A DNA stretch of 64,000 nucleotides from Spinellus fusiger. Its lineage: Eukaryota > Mucoromycota > Mucoromycetes > Mucorales > Phycomycetaceae. Below, piece by piece: positions 39,279 to 48,869 of this stretch (positions within the stretch are counted from its first letter, which is position 1; each line of letters begins with the position of its first letter). The DNA is taken from NCBI GenBank assembly GCA_025094145.1, contig JALLLS010000026.1:248001-312000 (forward strand). Direction: 5' to 3'. The notes below the pieces were generated by a model that was not told the origin of the DNA, did not search any database, and saw nothing but the letters and a program-made list of their open reading frames with translations. The position numbers and the translations under genes are program-made.

Positions 39279-40531
39279 TTAGGCCGTCAGAACCTGATTG
39301 AATTCACCACTCTCGACCTAGTATTATCCTGTAAGTATCCTATTTAGCATGTTCACTTACCATTTCCTTGATAATATCCAGTCCACCCAATAATTCTCCC
39401 TTGTAAAACAGCATTGGGAAAGTAGGCCAGTCTACATATGTCTTCATGCCTTGACGCACCTCATCATCGGATAGAATGTCAAAGTGGCCATACTTGACAT
39501 GATGATCATTTAATAAGCCAACCATCTGTCGAGAAAACCCACACTTTGGTTCTTGTGGAGATCCTTTGATAAAGACCATAACAGACTGCTTCTCTATTAA
39601 TGCCTGCAGACGAGTGTTCAAATCCTTCTCTTCGGGAATAGCCTCTTGGAATTCACCAGATTCTATCATTTCTTTTATAATATCCAATCCACCCATTAAT
39701 TCACCATTAATATAGACTTGAGGATAAGTGGGCCAGTCTGAATAAGCCTTGAGACCTATCTCCCATGTGTCAGTTCTCTGTGGATTCTATCATTCTATTC
39801 ATGTTTACCTTGACGAACATCTTCATCGGCAAGAATATTGAAAGAGCTGTATTTTACTTTTTGTTCACCCAACAGATCAACGAGTTGGCGTGAAAATCCA
39901 CAGCGGGGCTATCGATCACAATGATACATCCATGCTGAGTGTTTCTTTTTCTCTCTCTCTTTCTTTCTTTCTATTACCTGTTGAGGTGTACCCTTGATAA
40001 AAATCATTACAGGAGCACTGTTAACCAATGCCTTTAGACGTGCATTAAGATTCTTGACAGGTTTGACAGTCTCTTGAGGCAAGGCACCCATCTTATTCAA
40101 GGCACCCTTGGCATGCTTTGTCACTGCATTGGAAAGCTCTGCAGCCTTAGCACCTTCGATGACCTCAACTTTTTTACCACCCTTAAGGTTATTATAAGCC
40201 AGAATTCAATGGGTATTCTCCATACAAGGACACACTTACCTTGAGAATAACAAAAGTAGGCACAGCAGCAATTTCAAATGACTCGGAAATATCAGCAAAA
40301 TTCTCAGCCTCGATCTAAAACTTGTCTTTTAGGAACTGCAGGGAAGAGAGAACAGTTTACCTTGACAAAGCTCAATGCAGGAAACTTTCCAGCAAGTTCA
40401 GCAAATACATCGTTCATTTGTTGGCAGGGTTCAGCCCACGACGCCCAAAAGTTAAGCGCAATAACAGCATCCTTCTTTGATAGAATAGTATTGAATTCAG
40501 TGTCAGAGGTGATCTCGGTTAGATTAGTCAT
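39279..40531 (-). CDS. GRX3: Monothiol glutaredoxin, thioredoxin-Grx-Grx (Grx3/PICOT type)
   Basis: Cytosolic/nuclear iron-sulfur cluster carrier and iron regulator. Exons in gene order: 40531-40361, 40314-40240, 40181-39978, 39908-39809, 39755-39361, 39317-39279; 984 nt, 327 residues. Residues 1-105 are a thioredoxin-like domain with WASWAEPC in place of WCGPC. Two Grx domains follow, each with the CGFS active site (PRCGFSRQ near residue 150 and PKCGFSRQ near 255) and the glutathione-binding [16 protein letters not shown] or [16 protein letters not shown]. The last 39-nt exon gives [11 protein letters not shown], mirroring ESGEFQEA at the end of the first Grx repeat. Yeast Grx3/4 have one Grx domain; the two-domain layout is that of animal GLRX3. 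Divergent from the zinc-finger gene, 448 bp apart. Confidence 0.95.
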
Positions 40532-40979
40532 GATCAAAAGGAGGAGAAGAAGAAAACACTGCTTCAGTACGAAAAAAGGGCATGTCTTCACTTCACGTGA
40601 TACATATTGGGAACCTCAGCACTCTAGCTCCGATGCAGAAGGTCACTGCTCACATTTGGCGTGATGCTCATTTCTTGCCCTGTCACCATAAGACACCCTT
40701 TCAAAGCAAAACGACTGCAAATAGCACCATTTCTTCTGTTTTTCCCGTGTCTAGTGCATTCACCACTGCGGAGTCAAAAGAAGGCATATTTAGGCATTTA
40801 TGCATATCAGATACAAAGAAAAGCACACATTCTCTTTTTTTTGTATTCGTTTCTATTCCGGCCGGTGTCTTTAGGCCGCAAGTAATACAGGACTCATAAA
40901 GAAATGAAAGATAATAAAAAACAGACAGCTTTTTGAGTCTTTATCAAAGGTCTTTTTCTTTCTCTTTCTTATCAAATCA
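40532..40979. promoter_or_regulatory. Divergent promoter region, GRX3 / zinc-finger gene
   Basis: 448 bp between two divergent start codons. The half near the zinc-finger gene is pyrimidine-rich (CTTTTTCTTTCTCTTTCTT near 40950). No specific operator can be named from sequence alone. Confidence 0.45.
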
Positions 40980-41752
40980 ATGCTAACTCACGCCAAACCC
41001 CACTTATACAGCTACACAGCACAGCAGAGAGTGGATTCTCCCCCGCACTTTTCACCACTTGCACCACCGCCTCCTCCGCCTTTACTTGATTCAATGCATT
41101 TCTATTCCAATACTGCCTTTGAGTACACCACAGCCCACACTACACCGCATCGCCCACTTTACATTCTCCCGCCGCCCACTTTTGGCTTCCACTTACCCCC
41201 GCACCACTCCATTCCGTACCCTTATTCCCCAAAACCCCTGTGCTATGACTCTACTTCATCACCCACTCTCTATCGAACAGCACCACAGAAATGCAGACGC
41301 ACAAGACCCTCCAACTCAAAAGAATCTCATCGCTACAGACATACACCATTCCAAACACGTCAAACTAGACAGTCTACTAAAGAAGAAGAACAACCGAGAA
41401 ACAAGAGCAGCATTGCCTTGACTTTTCTTGTGAGTCCGACACTGTCTGATGAGAAGGATGGTGTCAAGGATACATTTCAGTGTGACAAACAAGAGGCAAG
41501 TGGGGATAAAAATGATATCTCTTGTCAGACCTGTGGTGCTATCTTTGATAGTCTCCTCAGTCTTAACAATCACTCAGCGACCCACCAGGGAGTGACTGAA
41601 ATGACAGAAGAAAGTATACGTTTACAGCAATCTCAAATAGTAGAGGTAAGGTGGCTATGTGTATAGCATGTTTGTAATTCTGAATATAATAGGCTGCACA
41701 AATTCTAATGAGCATTGCAAGTTATGGAAGGCATGTGAATGGGGTGCAATAA
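40980..41752 (+). CDS. Proline-rich protein with a single C2H2 zinc finger
   Basis: Two exons, 40980-41645 and 41693-41752; 241 residues. The N-terminal 110 residues are rich in Pro, His, Tyr and Ser (APPPPPPLLDS, FHLPPHHSIPYPYSP), the middle is basic (KCRRTRPSNSKESHRYRH), and one classical finger lies near residue 180: CQTCGAIFDSLLSLNNHSATH, spacing C-X2-C-X12-H-X3-H. The 47-nt intron is GT-AG and joins in phase to AAQILMSIASYG. Probably a DNA-binding regulator, but one finger with low-complexity flanks gives no target. Composition is unlike the neighbours (CCA/CAC-rich). Confidence 0.65.
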
Positions 41753-42626
41753 GTAGAGAAGACTAGACTCTAAGGCTTTTCTTTTTTTCTTTTTTTCTTT
41801 CTTCTGTGTGTCTATCTATCAAGACCTTGTTTTATTTATTTATTTATTTATTTATTTTATTTTATTTATTCTTGTATTTATATTCGTATATATCTGTATC
41901 TATGCTTATATACTTATATTGATATACCCTGTTCTGTTATAGACTCTCTATTCTTGCACTGCTATTATGCTAAAATAGACAAACATAAAAATATAAAATA
42001 TAAAAATAAAAATAAAAATATAAAAATATAAAAATAAAAATATAAAATATAAAATATAAAATATAAAATATAAAATATAAAATATAAAATATAAAATATA
42101 AAATATAAAATATAAAATATAAAATAAAATAAAATAAAAAAATAAAATAAAAAAATAAAGAATGAAAGGGATGACCATGCATGGGATTCTATCTAAATTC
42201 AATGAAAGGCTTCTTGGCCTATGAAACTACAGATAATAAATGATATTGATGTTACTAAGACTAGGGTCTACTATCCATAGGAAGAGAACCATCAAAAGAC
42301 CATGGGATTCCCTCCCCTTATTTCTATAGGCATTGGCCATAGTCAATGAATAGATATAAAGAACAGACTGCAATACAACACATTGGTGATAAGTCCCCTT
42401 ACCCTACTAAGAATTAACAAAGAAACCTGGAATGTAAAGAAATAATGACGATTCATTACAAGAACAATAGAAGACTTATTAACACGTCCCAAATAAAATA
42501 CAATAAATACTTTGGGTGAACATCCCTCTGCAGCCTTGTTTTCTAATCTAGTAATAGTATTGACTCAATCAAAGGTACAAAAGATAGACTTGTAATTCTT
42601 GTGTTTATTGTCTCATCTGAGTTTCT
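41753..42626. other. AT-rich intergenic DNA with minisatellite
   Basis: Holds (TTTA)n at 41831-41870 and an AAAATAT minisatellite at about 41986-42160. Long minus-strand frames here are products of the repeat. No gene seen. Confidence 0.5.
41986..42160. repeat. AAAATAT minisatellite
   Basis: About 175 bp of tandem AAAATAT/AAAATAA units, most regular at 42043-42122. Confidence 0.85.
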
Positions 42627-43735
42627 ACTACACACCAGGAGATCTTTAGGATATATAAAGAAATAGTCGAACTACAGTTGTTTAAAAATGACATTGATTT
42701 GAAAAGGAGCAAAAATAAAGTGAGATGTATTCATGTTAGTTTTTAAACAAATAAAGATTATCATGTAGATTTATTTGTAGATATCTGAATCCCGGAGGAA
42801 ACCACTTTCAATGTGGTGATGTATAATATGAATACAAATAAGAATATCTATTATTTTCTACATAATGGAGCTAGTCGATGGAGACCCTTTAAACACTCTT
42901 ATGCAATTGTATAGATATTCTTTGATACATTCACATCCTTGTTCCAAACCATTCCGCAACTTTAGCAAGCATGGATACTGTTGAAATTTATGAATACCTC
43001 GGTGAGGTTATTTATGTTATAAGTATGGCAGATCTTGAGAACAAAAAAGAAAACAAAATAACTGTTAGAAGGGCTTTTCATATTGGGTAAGAGGTCAATC
43101 ATGTTTACCTTTGATGTAAGGAACTCATCAACATCAACCATAAGGAGATCACCATCTTTTTGTCTCTTTTTCAGTGATTGATATAAAACTCTCGTCAAAC
43201 CAACACAATGACCTTTAAACTTGGCTGTCTCTTTTACCTTTATTCCTGTGCCATAAGCAACAACTGGCAGCTTGGTAGGATCGTACTCAAATCCTTTTAG
43301 GTGCCAATACCCCTTTTCAATAATAAAATAATAGTAAAAATAATTAGTCCAAGATGTATCAACATACTCTCTATGTGTGTGTTGTATTAACCTTGCACTG
43401 ACCCCTTCTTCTTGCCTTTGCCTTTGTAACGGATTCAATGGGCTTATTATAGTAAAAGAATATAAAATATAAACTGACCAACATATAAGACATAACAAAC
43501 ATACACTCACCAGATCACAACTGTTGGTTTATATGCCAGACAAAGGCAAACAAAATAAAGAGGGTAGAAGTTATGAAGAACAACAGACTGTGGTTGTTAG
43601 GTATTTATATTCGAACAGAAGAGAACAAAACGAATTTTCACAAGGCATTTGCTTAATCAGAACTACCAAAGTAATGCAGACTACAACAACATTCTAGAAA
43701 GAAAAGAATTCCTTAAAGAACAGTTGCCTACACAC
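42627..43735 (-). repeat. Left arm of the inverted repeat
   Basis: 1,109 bp, reverse complement of 44213-45321. The outer end is ACTACACACCAGGAG; the inner end runs into CTACACACCC of the spacer repeat. A diverged single copy is at 62831 onward. Confidence 0.92.
42899..43510 (-). pseudogene. Fanzor/TnpB-like protein, family A, left copy (C-terminal part)
   Basis: Related to eukaryotic TnpB homologues (Fanzor). Seen: VVAYGTGIKVKETAKFKGHC, LYQSLKKRQKDGDLL, then VDVDEFLTSK (RuvC-II Glu block), a 75-nt intron at 43034-43108, ICHTYNINNLTEVF, HAC-stop-SCG, and VWNKDVNVSKNIYTIA (RuvC-III Asp block) ending at 42899. A TAA interrupts the zinc ribbon just after HAC, and the second zinc cysteine is Tyr, so this copy is dead. 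The part upstream of IEKGYWHLKG is not recognisable; an N-terminal half is missing. Family assignment is from motif order, not a database search. Confidence 0.65.
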
Positions 43736-44212
43736 CCAGATATTATTCTGGCTTTTAAGCAGTGATATCTCCTTCCTTTTATGTATCTGTGTTTAAAATC
43801 AAAGGTTTGCAGGTATCTAAATAATTGTTTTCTTTTGTGGATACCTCAATATCAAATTATATTATTATTATTAAAATATATTGTTTATGAATAAAATTGT
43901 TGATGGATAAAATTGTTTATTATAATATTATACACACCCAAAGATTTTTCTGGTTTTTAATTAGTGACACAATCATCCCTTTACGTCCAAAAATATTTTG
44001 CTCTTTTATGGAACTGTGTTTAAAATCAAAAAGTTTGTAAGTATCTGTAATAAAGGGCACTGTGTTTATCAACAGGACCACTAGAGAGATAAATGTATAG
44101 ATATTTGGTCTCTAGCAGGGACTAAGAAATAGAGTATTTAAACAAAGGCTGGTCTAGGGAAATTAAAGAGGGTACATGAACAGAGACACAACACACGATT
44201 TGAGCACAATGA
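43736..44212. other. Spacer between palindrome arms, built of MITE-like repeats
   Basis: 43728-43865 matches the reverse complement of 14048-14203, and a second, more diverged unit begins at 43931 (TACACACCCAAAGATTTTTC). From about 44140 to 44212 the sequence matches the reverse complement of the right window edge (63925-64000), that is, native element sequence beyond the arm. No coding capacity. Confidence 0.6.
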
Positions 44213-45321
44213 GTGTGTAGGCAACTGTTCTTTAAGGAATTCTTTTCTTTCTAGAATGTTGTTGTAGTCTGCATTACTTTGGTAGTTCTGATTAAGCAAA
44301 TGCCTTGTGAAAATTCGTTTTGTTCTCTTCTGTTCGAATATAAATACCTAACAACCACAGTCTGTTGTTCTTCATAACTTCTACCCTCTTTATTTTGTTT
44401 GCCTTTGTCTGGCATATAAACCAACAGTTGTGATCTGGTGAGTGTATGTTTGTTATGTCTTATATGTTGGTCAGTTTATATTTTATATTCTTTTACTATA
44501 ATAAGCCCATTGAATCCGTTACAAAGGCAAAGGCAAGAAGAAGGGGTCAGTGCAAGGTTAATACAACACACACATAGAGAGTATGTTGATACATCTTGGA
44601 CTAATTATTTTTACTATTATTTTATTATTGAAAAGGGGTATTGGCACCTAAAAGGATTTGAGTACGATCCTACCAAGCTGCCAGTTGTTGCTTATGGCAC
44701 AGGAATAAAGGTAAAAGAGACAGCCAAGTTTAAAGGTCATTGTGTTGGTTTGACGAGAGTTTTATATCAATCACTGAAAAAGAGACAAAAAGATGGTGAT
44801 CTCCTTATGGTTGATGTTGATGAGTTCCTTACATCAAAGGTAAACATGATTGACCTCTTACCCAATATGAAAAGCCCTTCTAACAGTTATTTTGTTTTCT
44901 TTTTTGTTCTCAAGATCTGCCATACTTATAACATAAATAACCTCACCGAGGTATTCATAAATTTCAACAGTATCCATGCTTGCTAAAGTTGCGGAATGGT
45001 TTGGAACAAGGATGTGAATGTATCAAAGAATATCTATACAATTGCATAAGAGTGTTTAAAGGGTCTCCATCGACTAGCTCCATTATGTAGAAAATAATAG
45101 ATATTCTTATTTGTATTCATATTATACATCACCACATTGAAAGTGGTTTCCTCCGGGATTCAGATATCTACAAATAAATCTACATGATAATCTTTATTTG
45201 TTTAAAAACTAACATGAATACATCTCACTTTATTTTTGCTCCTTTTCAAATCAATGTCATTTTTAAACAACTGTAGTTCGACTATTTCTTTATATATCCT
45301 AAAGATCTCCTGGTGTGTAGT
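44213..45321 (+). repeat. Right arm of the inverted repeat
   Basis: 1,109 bp, reverse complement of 42627-43735. Confidence 0.92.
44438..45049 (+). pseudogene. Fanzor/TnpB-like protein, family A, right copy (C-terminal part)
   Basis: Mirror image of the left copy with the same residues, the same intron (44840-44914) and the same TAA in the zinc ribbon. It ends at 45047-45049. Identity of the two copies implies a recent inverted duplication or ongoing gene conversion between arms. Confidence 0.65.
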
Positions 45322-45689
45322 GATATTTTGTCAATTATTTATATTGGTTCAGAACTATGTAGTATATATATATATCTATATTCTTTTACTAAAGTTATTC
45401 AGAAAAGTGCTAGTTATTGAGAATTCTAACTAATTTTACTTAACCATAACTAGTAAAGTTTCTTGGAGCATTATATAATCTTTATTTCTAACCTCGACTA
45501 TTGCCATTATGGATGAATATATGATAAGATACGGGGTTTAGTGCCGGCCTATTCCTATAGGACATTCATCACACCTTTACAGATAAATGAATTTAGTTTC
45601 TTCTCTACTAGTATAGCTCAGGGGGGTTTTATTTTATTTTATATTTAAAAAGATCCATTTCCTATTTATATTTATATAAATTATTAGGT

Positions 45690-47100
45690 ATTCAATACTA
45701 GACATTATAATGTCTTTTTTTATGATAAAATCCAATAAGACACACTTTATCACATTTTAGATAGTTTACCTGTATCATGGGTTTCGGTCAGTTAGTCAAC
45801 CGAGACTCCATCGATAACTGGGAAGGAGATGGATGGGGATGAACCAGAAGGCTTGGACCTTTTATTGGTTCTAGGTGTATCTTTGGAGTCATGCCTTCTT
45901 TTGTTATATCTACAAAAGCGCTCTGAAAGGGTGCCATTTTCCCTTGGAGACATTAGACTATATATAAAGTTCAATGTAGCAGCTAGATCACGATTCCAAA
46001 GCCTCAATGTCTTGTCTTTCATACAGTTTTGGTTTGAACACCTATTTGAAGGGAGAGAAAGATAAGTATTTTTTATATGTAAAATTAAGAAGAAATGACC
46101 TGAGAAGACTATGACATTTAACTTGAAGTATTTTTGTTCGTTGATAGGGCCTGGAGTTCTTGACATGTTTAAATGTTTCCAAAGGTGAGAACCTGCACTC
46201 AGGACACAGGCTCGATTTTTTAAATTCATTGATAAGATAGAGTTTGAATCCTTTTTTCTTCAACATCTTCCACATCTCTTTTCCCTTTATTATCATTCTT
46301 TTGGTAGGATTCTCACCTAAATAACTTGCTCTAGGCTCTTCACCAGTCTTCTATGAAAAGCAAATATATGTAAGAACCCTAGGTTGATTCTGAAAGCATG
46401 TTGTATAGTGTCAACTACTATTTATCATGCATTGGTGTAATAGTGTCATTAGTGGCTTCTTAGGTCCAAAGGTATTTTGGTTAGTTAACGTACGATTCAC
46501 TCTGATCTTTTCTATTCAACTTCTTTGTCATTCTTCTATACTTCTATTCTACTCTAACGATCACTACAAATAGAAGAACTTGACTTAAGTCACCACTAAA
46601 AGGCACATATTCTAATAAAGACTGTTGTACTCTTATATTCTCTTTAAAAGGTCTATACTATACACCACTTAGTATATCTCTTTTCAGTGTGTCATAGTTA
46701 TGCTGTATAAAATCCAAGCGACCTTGCTCAATGTTAGCATATACTATGTACTGATAAAGAGAGCTTTCGAAATAAATGCAAGTAAATGGAGTCATTTCTG
46801 TACATTAATCTGGAGCAGTAGTATTTCATTGTGCTTATCATAAAATTTTGGTTATTGACTGAACATGTATTTATATCCTAACCTAACTGTTCTGTAGGAA
46901 AAAAAAGTATGTAACTCATAGGATTGTATGACTGATTCATCTCACTCATTCTTTGTAATAATCTGCCATTTGGTCTTATTACAATGTCACTACTTTATGT
47001 TTGATATCTATCATTATTTAGAGTTACAATGACTTTTGTGCAAATGACCCTATCCACAATAGCTTATCTATCTATTTTGAAAATGGTTCACTCGAGAAGT
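45690..47100 (-). repeat. Fanzor-type element B, longer copy
   Basis: Same orientation as the deleted copy at 9090-10257. The minus-strand gene lies at the low-coordinate end (45792-46350). The high-coordinate part (46400-47100) should correspond to the 5' half of the gene but reads only in short pieces, such as DSIYLHLFRKLSLSV near 46765-46800 (minus strand), so the N-terminal half is decayed. Confidence 0.65.
45792..46350 (-). pseudogene. Fanzor-like nuclease, family B, C-terminal half
   Basis: Two exons in gene order, 46350-46100 and 46041-45792, joined over a 58-nt GT-AG intron; 166 residues and a stop. Motifs: KGKEMWKMLKKKGFKLYLINEF (the INEF Glu is the RuvC-II position), SSLCPEC, RPYQRTKILQVKCHSLLR, then across the splice CSNQNC and LWNRDLAATLNF (RuvC-III Asp). 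All four zinc-ribbon cysteines and the Glu and Asp are kept. The tail is basic and Ser-rich (YNKRRHDS, NKRSKPSGSSPS). This is the arrangement of fungal Fanzor1/OrfB-like proteins. The upstream exons that should hold the RuvC-I Asp and the N-terminal domain are not readable, so the gene is scored as a pseudogene. Confidence 0.65.
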
Positions 47101-48869
47101 AATTGGGCATCTATCTGAATTACTGTGTTGACTTGTCAACATCTATAAAGAAAAAGGTGCTTCATACAATAGAAATAAGTCTCTCTTTTCCCTTTTATCA
47201 CCAAGCTTCCAACAAATATTAAATAAATTCAATAAGGGCGACTGCGCATTATCCATCAACTAATCCAATAGCCGGATTCACCCTTCTTAAAAAGTGATTT
47301 TTCAGTAACTATATAATTATTATATATATAAATATATATATTATAGTGCCTCTACAATTTGATCAAGAATTATTTACAGAAAACTGCATAGATTAAACTC
47401 TGTTACCAGTTTTTGACTAATGTTCCAAATTCAATGGTGAGTAAAATTAAGGGGATCTGTTGTCATTAGTGTACATGGATCTAGCCATTTTTCCTGATTA
47501 AGGTTCCTAGTTAATTGAGAGTAGTTTACATAGAAACTGGTAACTATGAACACTGAAAATAACTGGAATGGTAACTTAGAATGTATAATTTTAAATAACT
47601 ATCCACTGGATTAAAATAAATAAATCGGATATCACCATCAAGCTAAATATCAATTCAAATAGACACACCTATTGAGTAATTTGAAGTATCGTGATTGTGG
47701 CTCTAACAGATGAGAAGTTAATTATCACATCATGATGAAATAATGTTCTTTTTATTCCTCATCTTGTGATTAATATCTCATTCACTTCATATTATTGGAT
47801 ACATTGTGATATATATCAATGTAAGTGAGGAAATATCTCTTACCACCAAGTCTTCTACCAAAGAGAGAAAGAACCCTGTCAATAATTAAAATAAACGATC
47901 ATAAAGAATGAAAGTTGTTATGAAAAGAAAAGGTTGAATTAGTTCACTCATTTGTCTCGATGGGTGTTATAAAATCATAGAGATTCTATTCTGAATACAG
48001 TTTAAATTATATCAGCTATCATAGGCTCAATTCTACTATACTATGTAAGATATAAATATATAAAGGCTTTTAAAATATAATAATACTAATAAAAAAATAG
48101 AGTACCTCTTTGGATTATGTTTCCTGCAAGTTAAATATTTAACTCCAACAGTACTTAATTCTAAGTCTCTTACCCCAATGAACTGAGATTGATATCTGTT
48201 AAGATATAGACTACTCTATCTACAGGGACTTCCTTCCTTCAGTAGAGAGTGCTATCAGACAAAAACAAATGACACCACCTTTTCACATGTCAGAAGGAAT
48301 AATAATTTACTCTCGAATGGACTCTATTTTGGTGTCAGTTGTGTAAGAATAAAACAAAGCTTGGCTTTGATAGCATCAAATCTCAATAGATATAAAGCCT
48401 CAGTGTCAATAGATGATATTTCTATAGGTGATTCATTACAACACGTACATTGTAAACAAGAATGCTCTTTATTGACATTATCTACCTTTATTTCACAAAA
48501 ACTACTCTACCTTTTTATGTCAAGCTTAGACTATTATATAGTTGTTTATTAATATTTCTCATATAAAGATATGTGAACCAGAAACATGTTTTCAATGGAA
48601 TGTAGTTTACCTGAAAGTGTCCTTTTCAAATTCAAGAGCCTTAACACAAGTTAAGGGAGGGCTAGTTCTCAACATTGTCGCTTGAACACTTAGTCTTAAA
48701 TGAAATTCACAAGCATTACCTTCCATTTTCAAAGAGATAAACTCACAGTTTACAAATATGAGTCGGTAACTTTTTCAATTCTTTCCAGCAATGACAAGTA
48801 GTTTTTGATCTATAAAGAATTGCTTTTTTTTCCCTCTCTTTCACTTTACACTCTTTCTTCTTTTCGCAG
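47101..48869. other. AT-rich intergenic DNA, no gene recognised
   Basis: 1.8 kb. The last 40 bp before the next gene are a pyrimidine tract ending TTTTCGCAG directly at the ATG, which looks like a 3' splice site. Otherwise nothing. Confidence 0.45.

Larger units (their letters stand above)
42627..45321. mobile_element. Foldback element: 1,109-bp inverted repeat of a Fanzor-type element
   Basis: Left arm 42627-43735 and right arm 44213-45321 are reverse complements (paired positions sum to 87948) with no mismatch found by eye; the 477-bp spacer is unrelated. The outer ends coincide with the terminus of the third copy at 62831, so the palindrome is bounded by element ends. Each arm carries the same Fanzor/TnpB-like pseudogene, both reading outward from the centre. 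On the right side the element homology continues inward past the arm, to about 44140, when compared with 63925-64000. Confidence 0.85.

Noticed and set aside
41948..42202. Ile/Tyr/Phe-rich frames of 70-84 codons
   Set aside because: Products of the AAAATAT minisatellite.
42627..45321. Palindrome as a simple foldback assembly artefact
   Set aside because: Not excluded, but the two outer flanks are different unique sequences and the borders match an element end seen independently at 62831, which an artefact would not produce.
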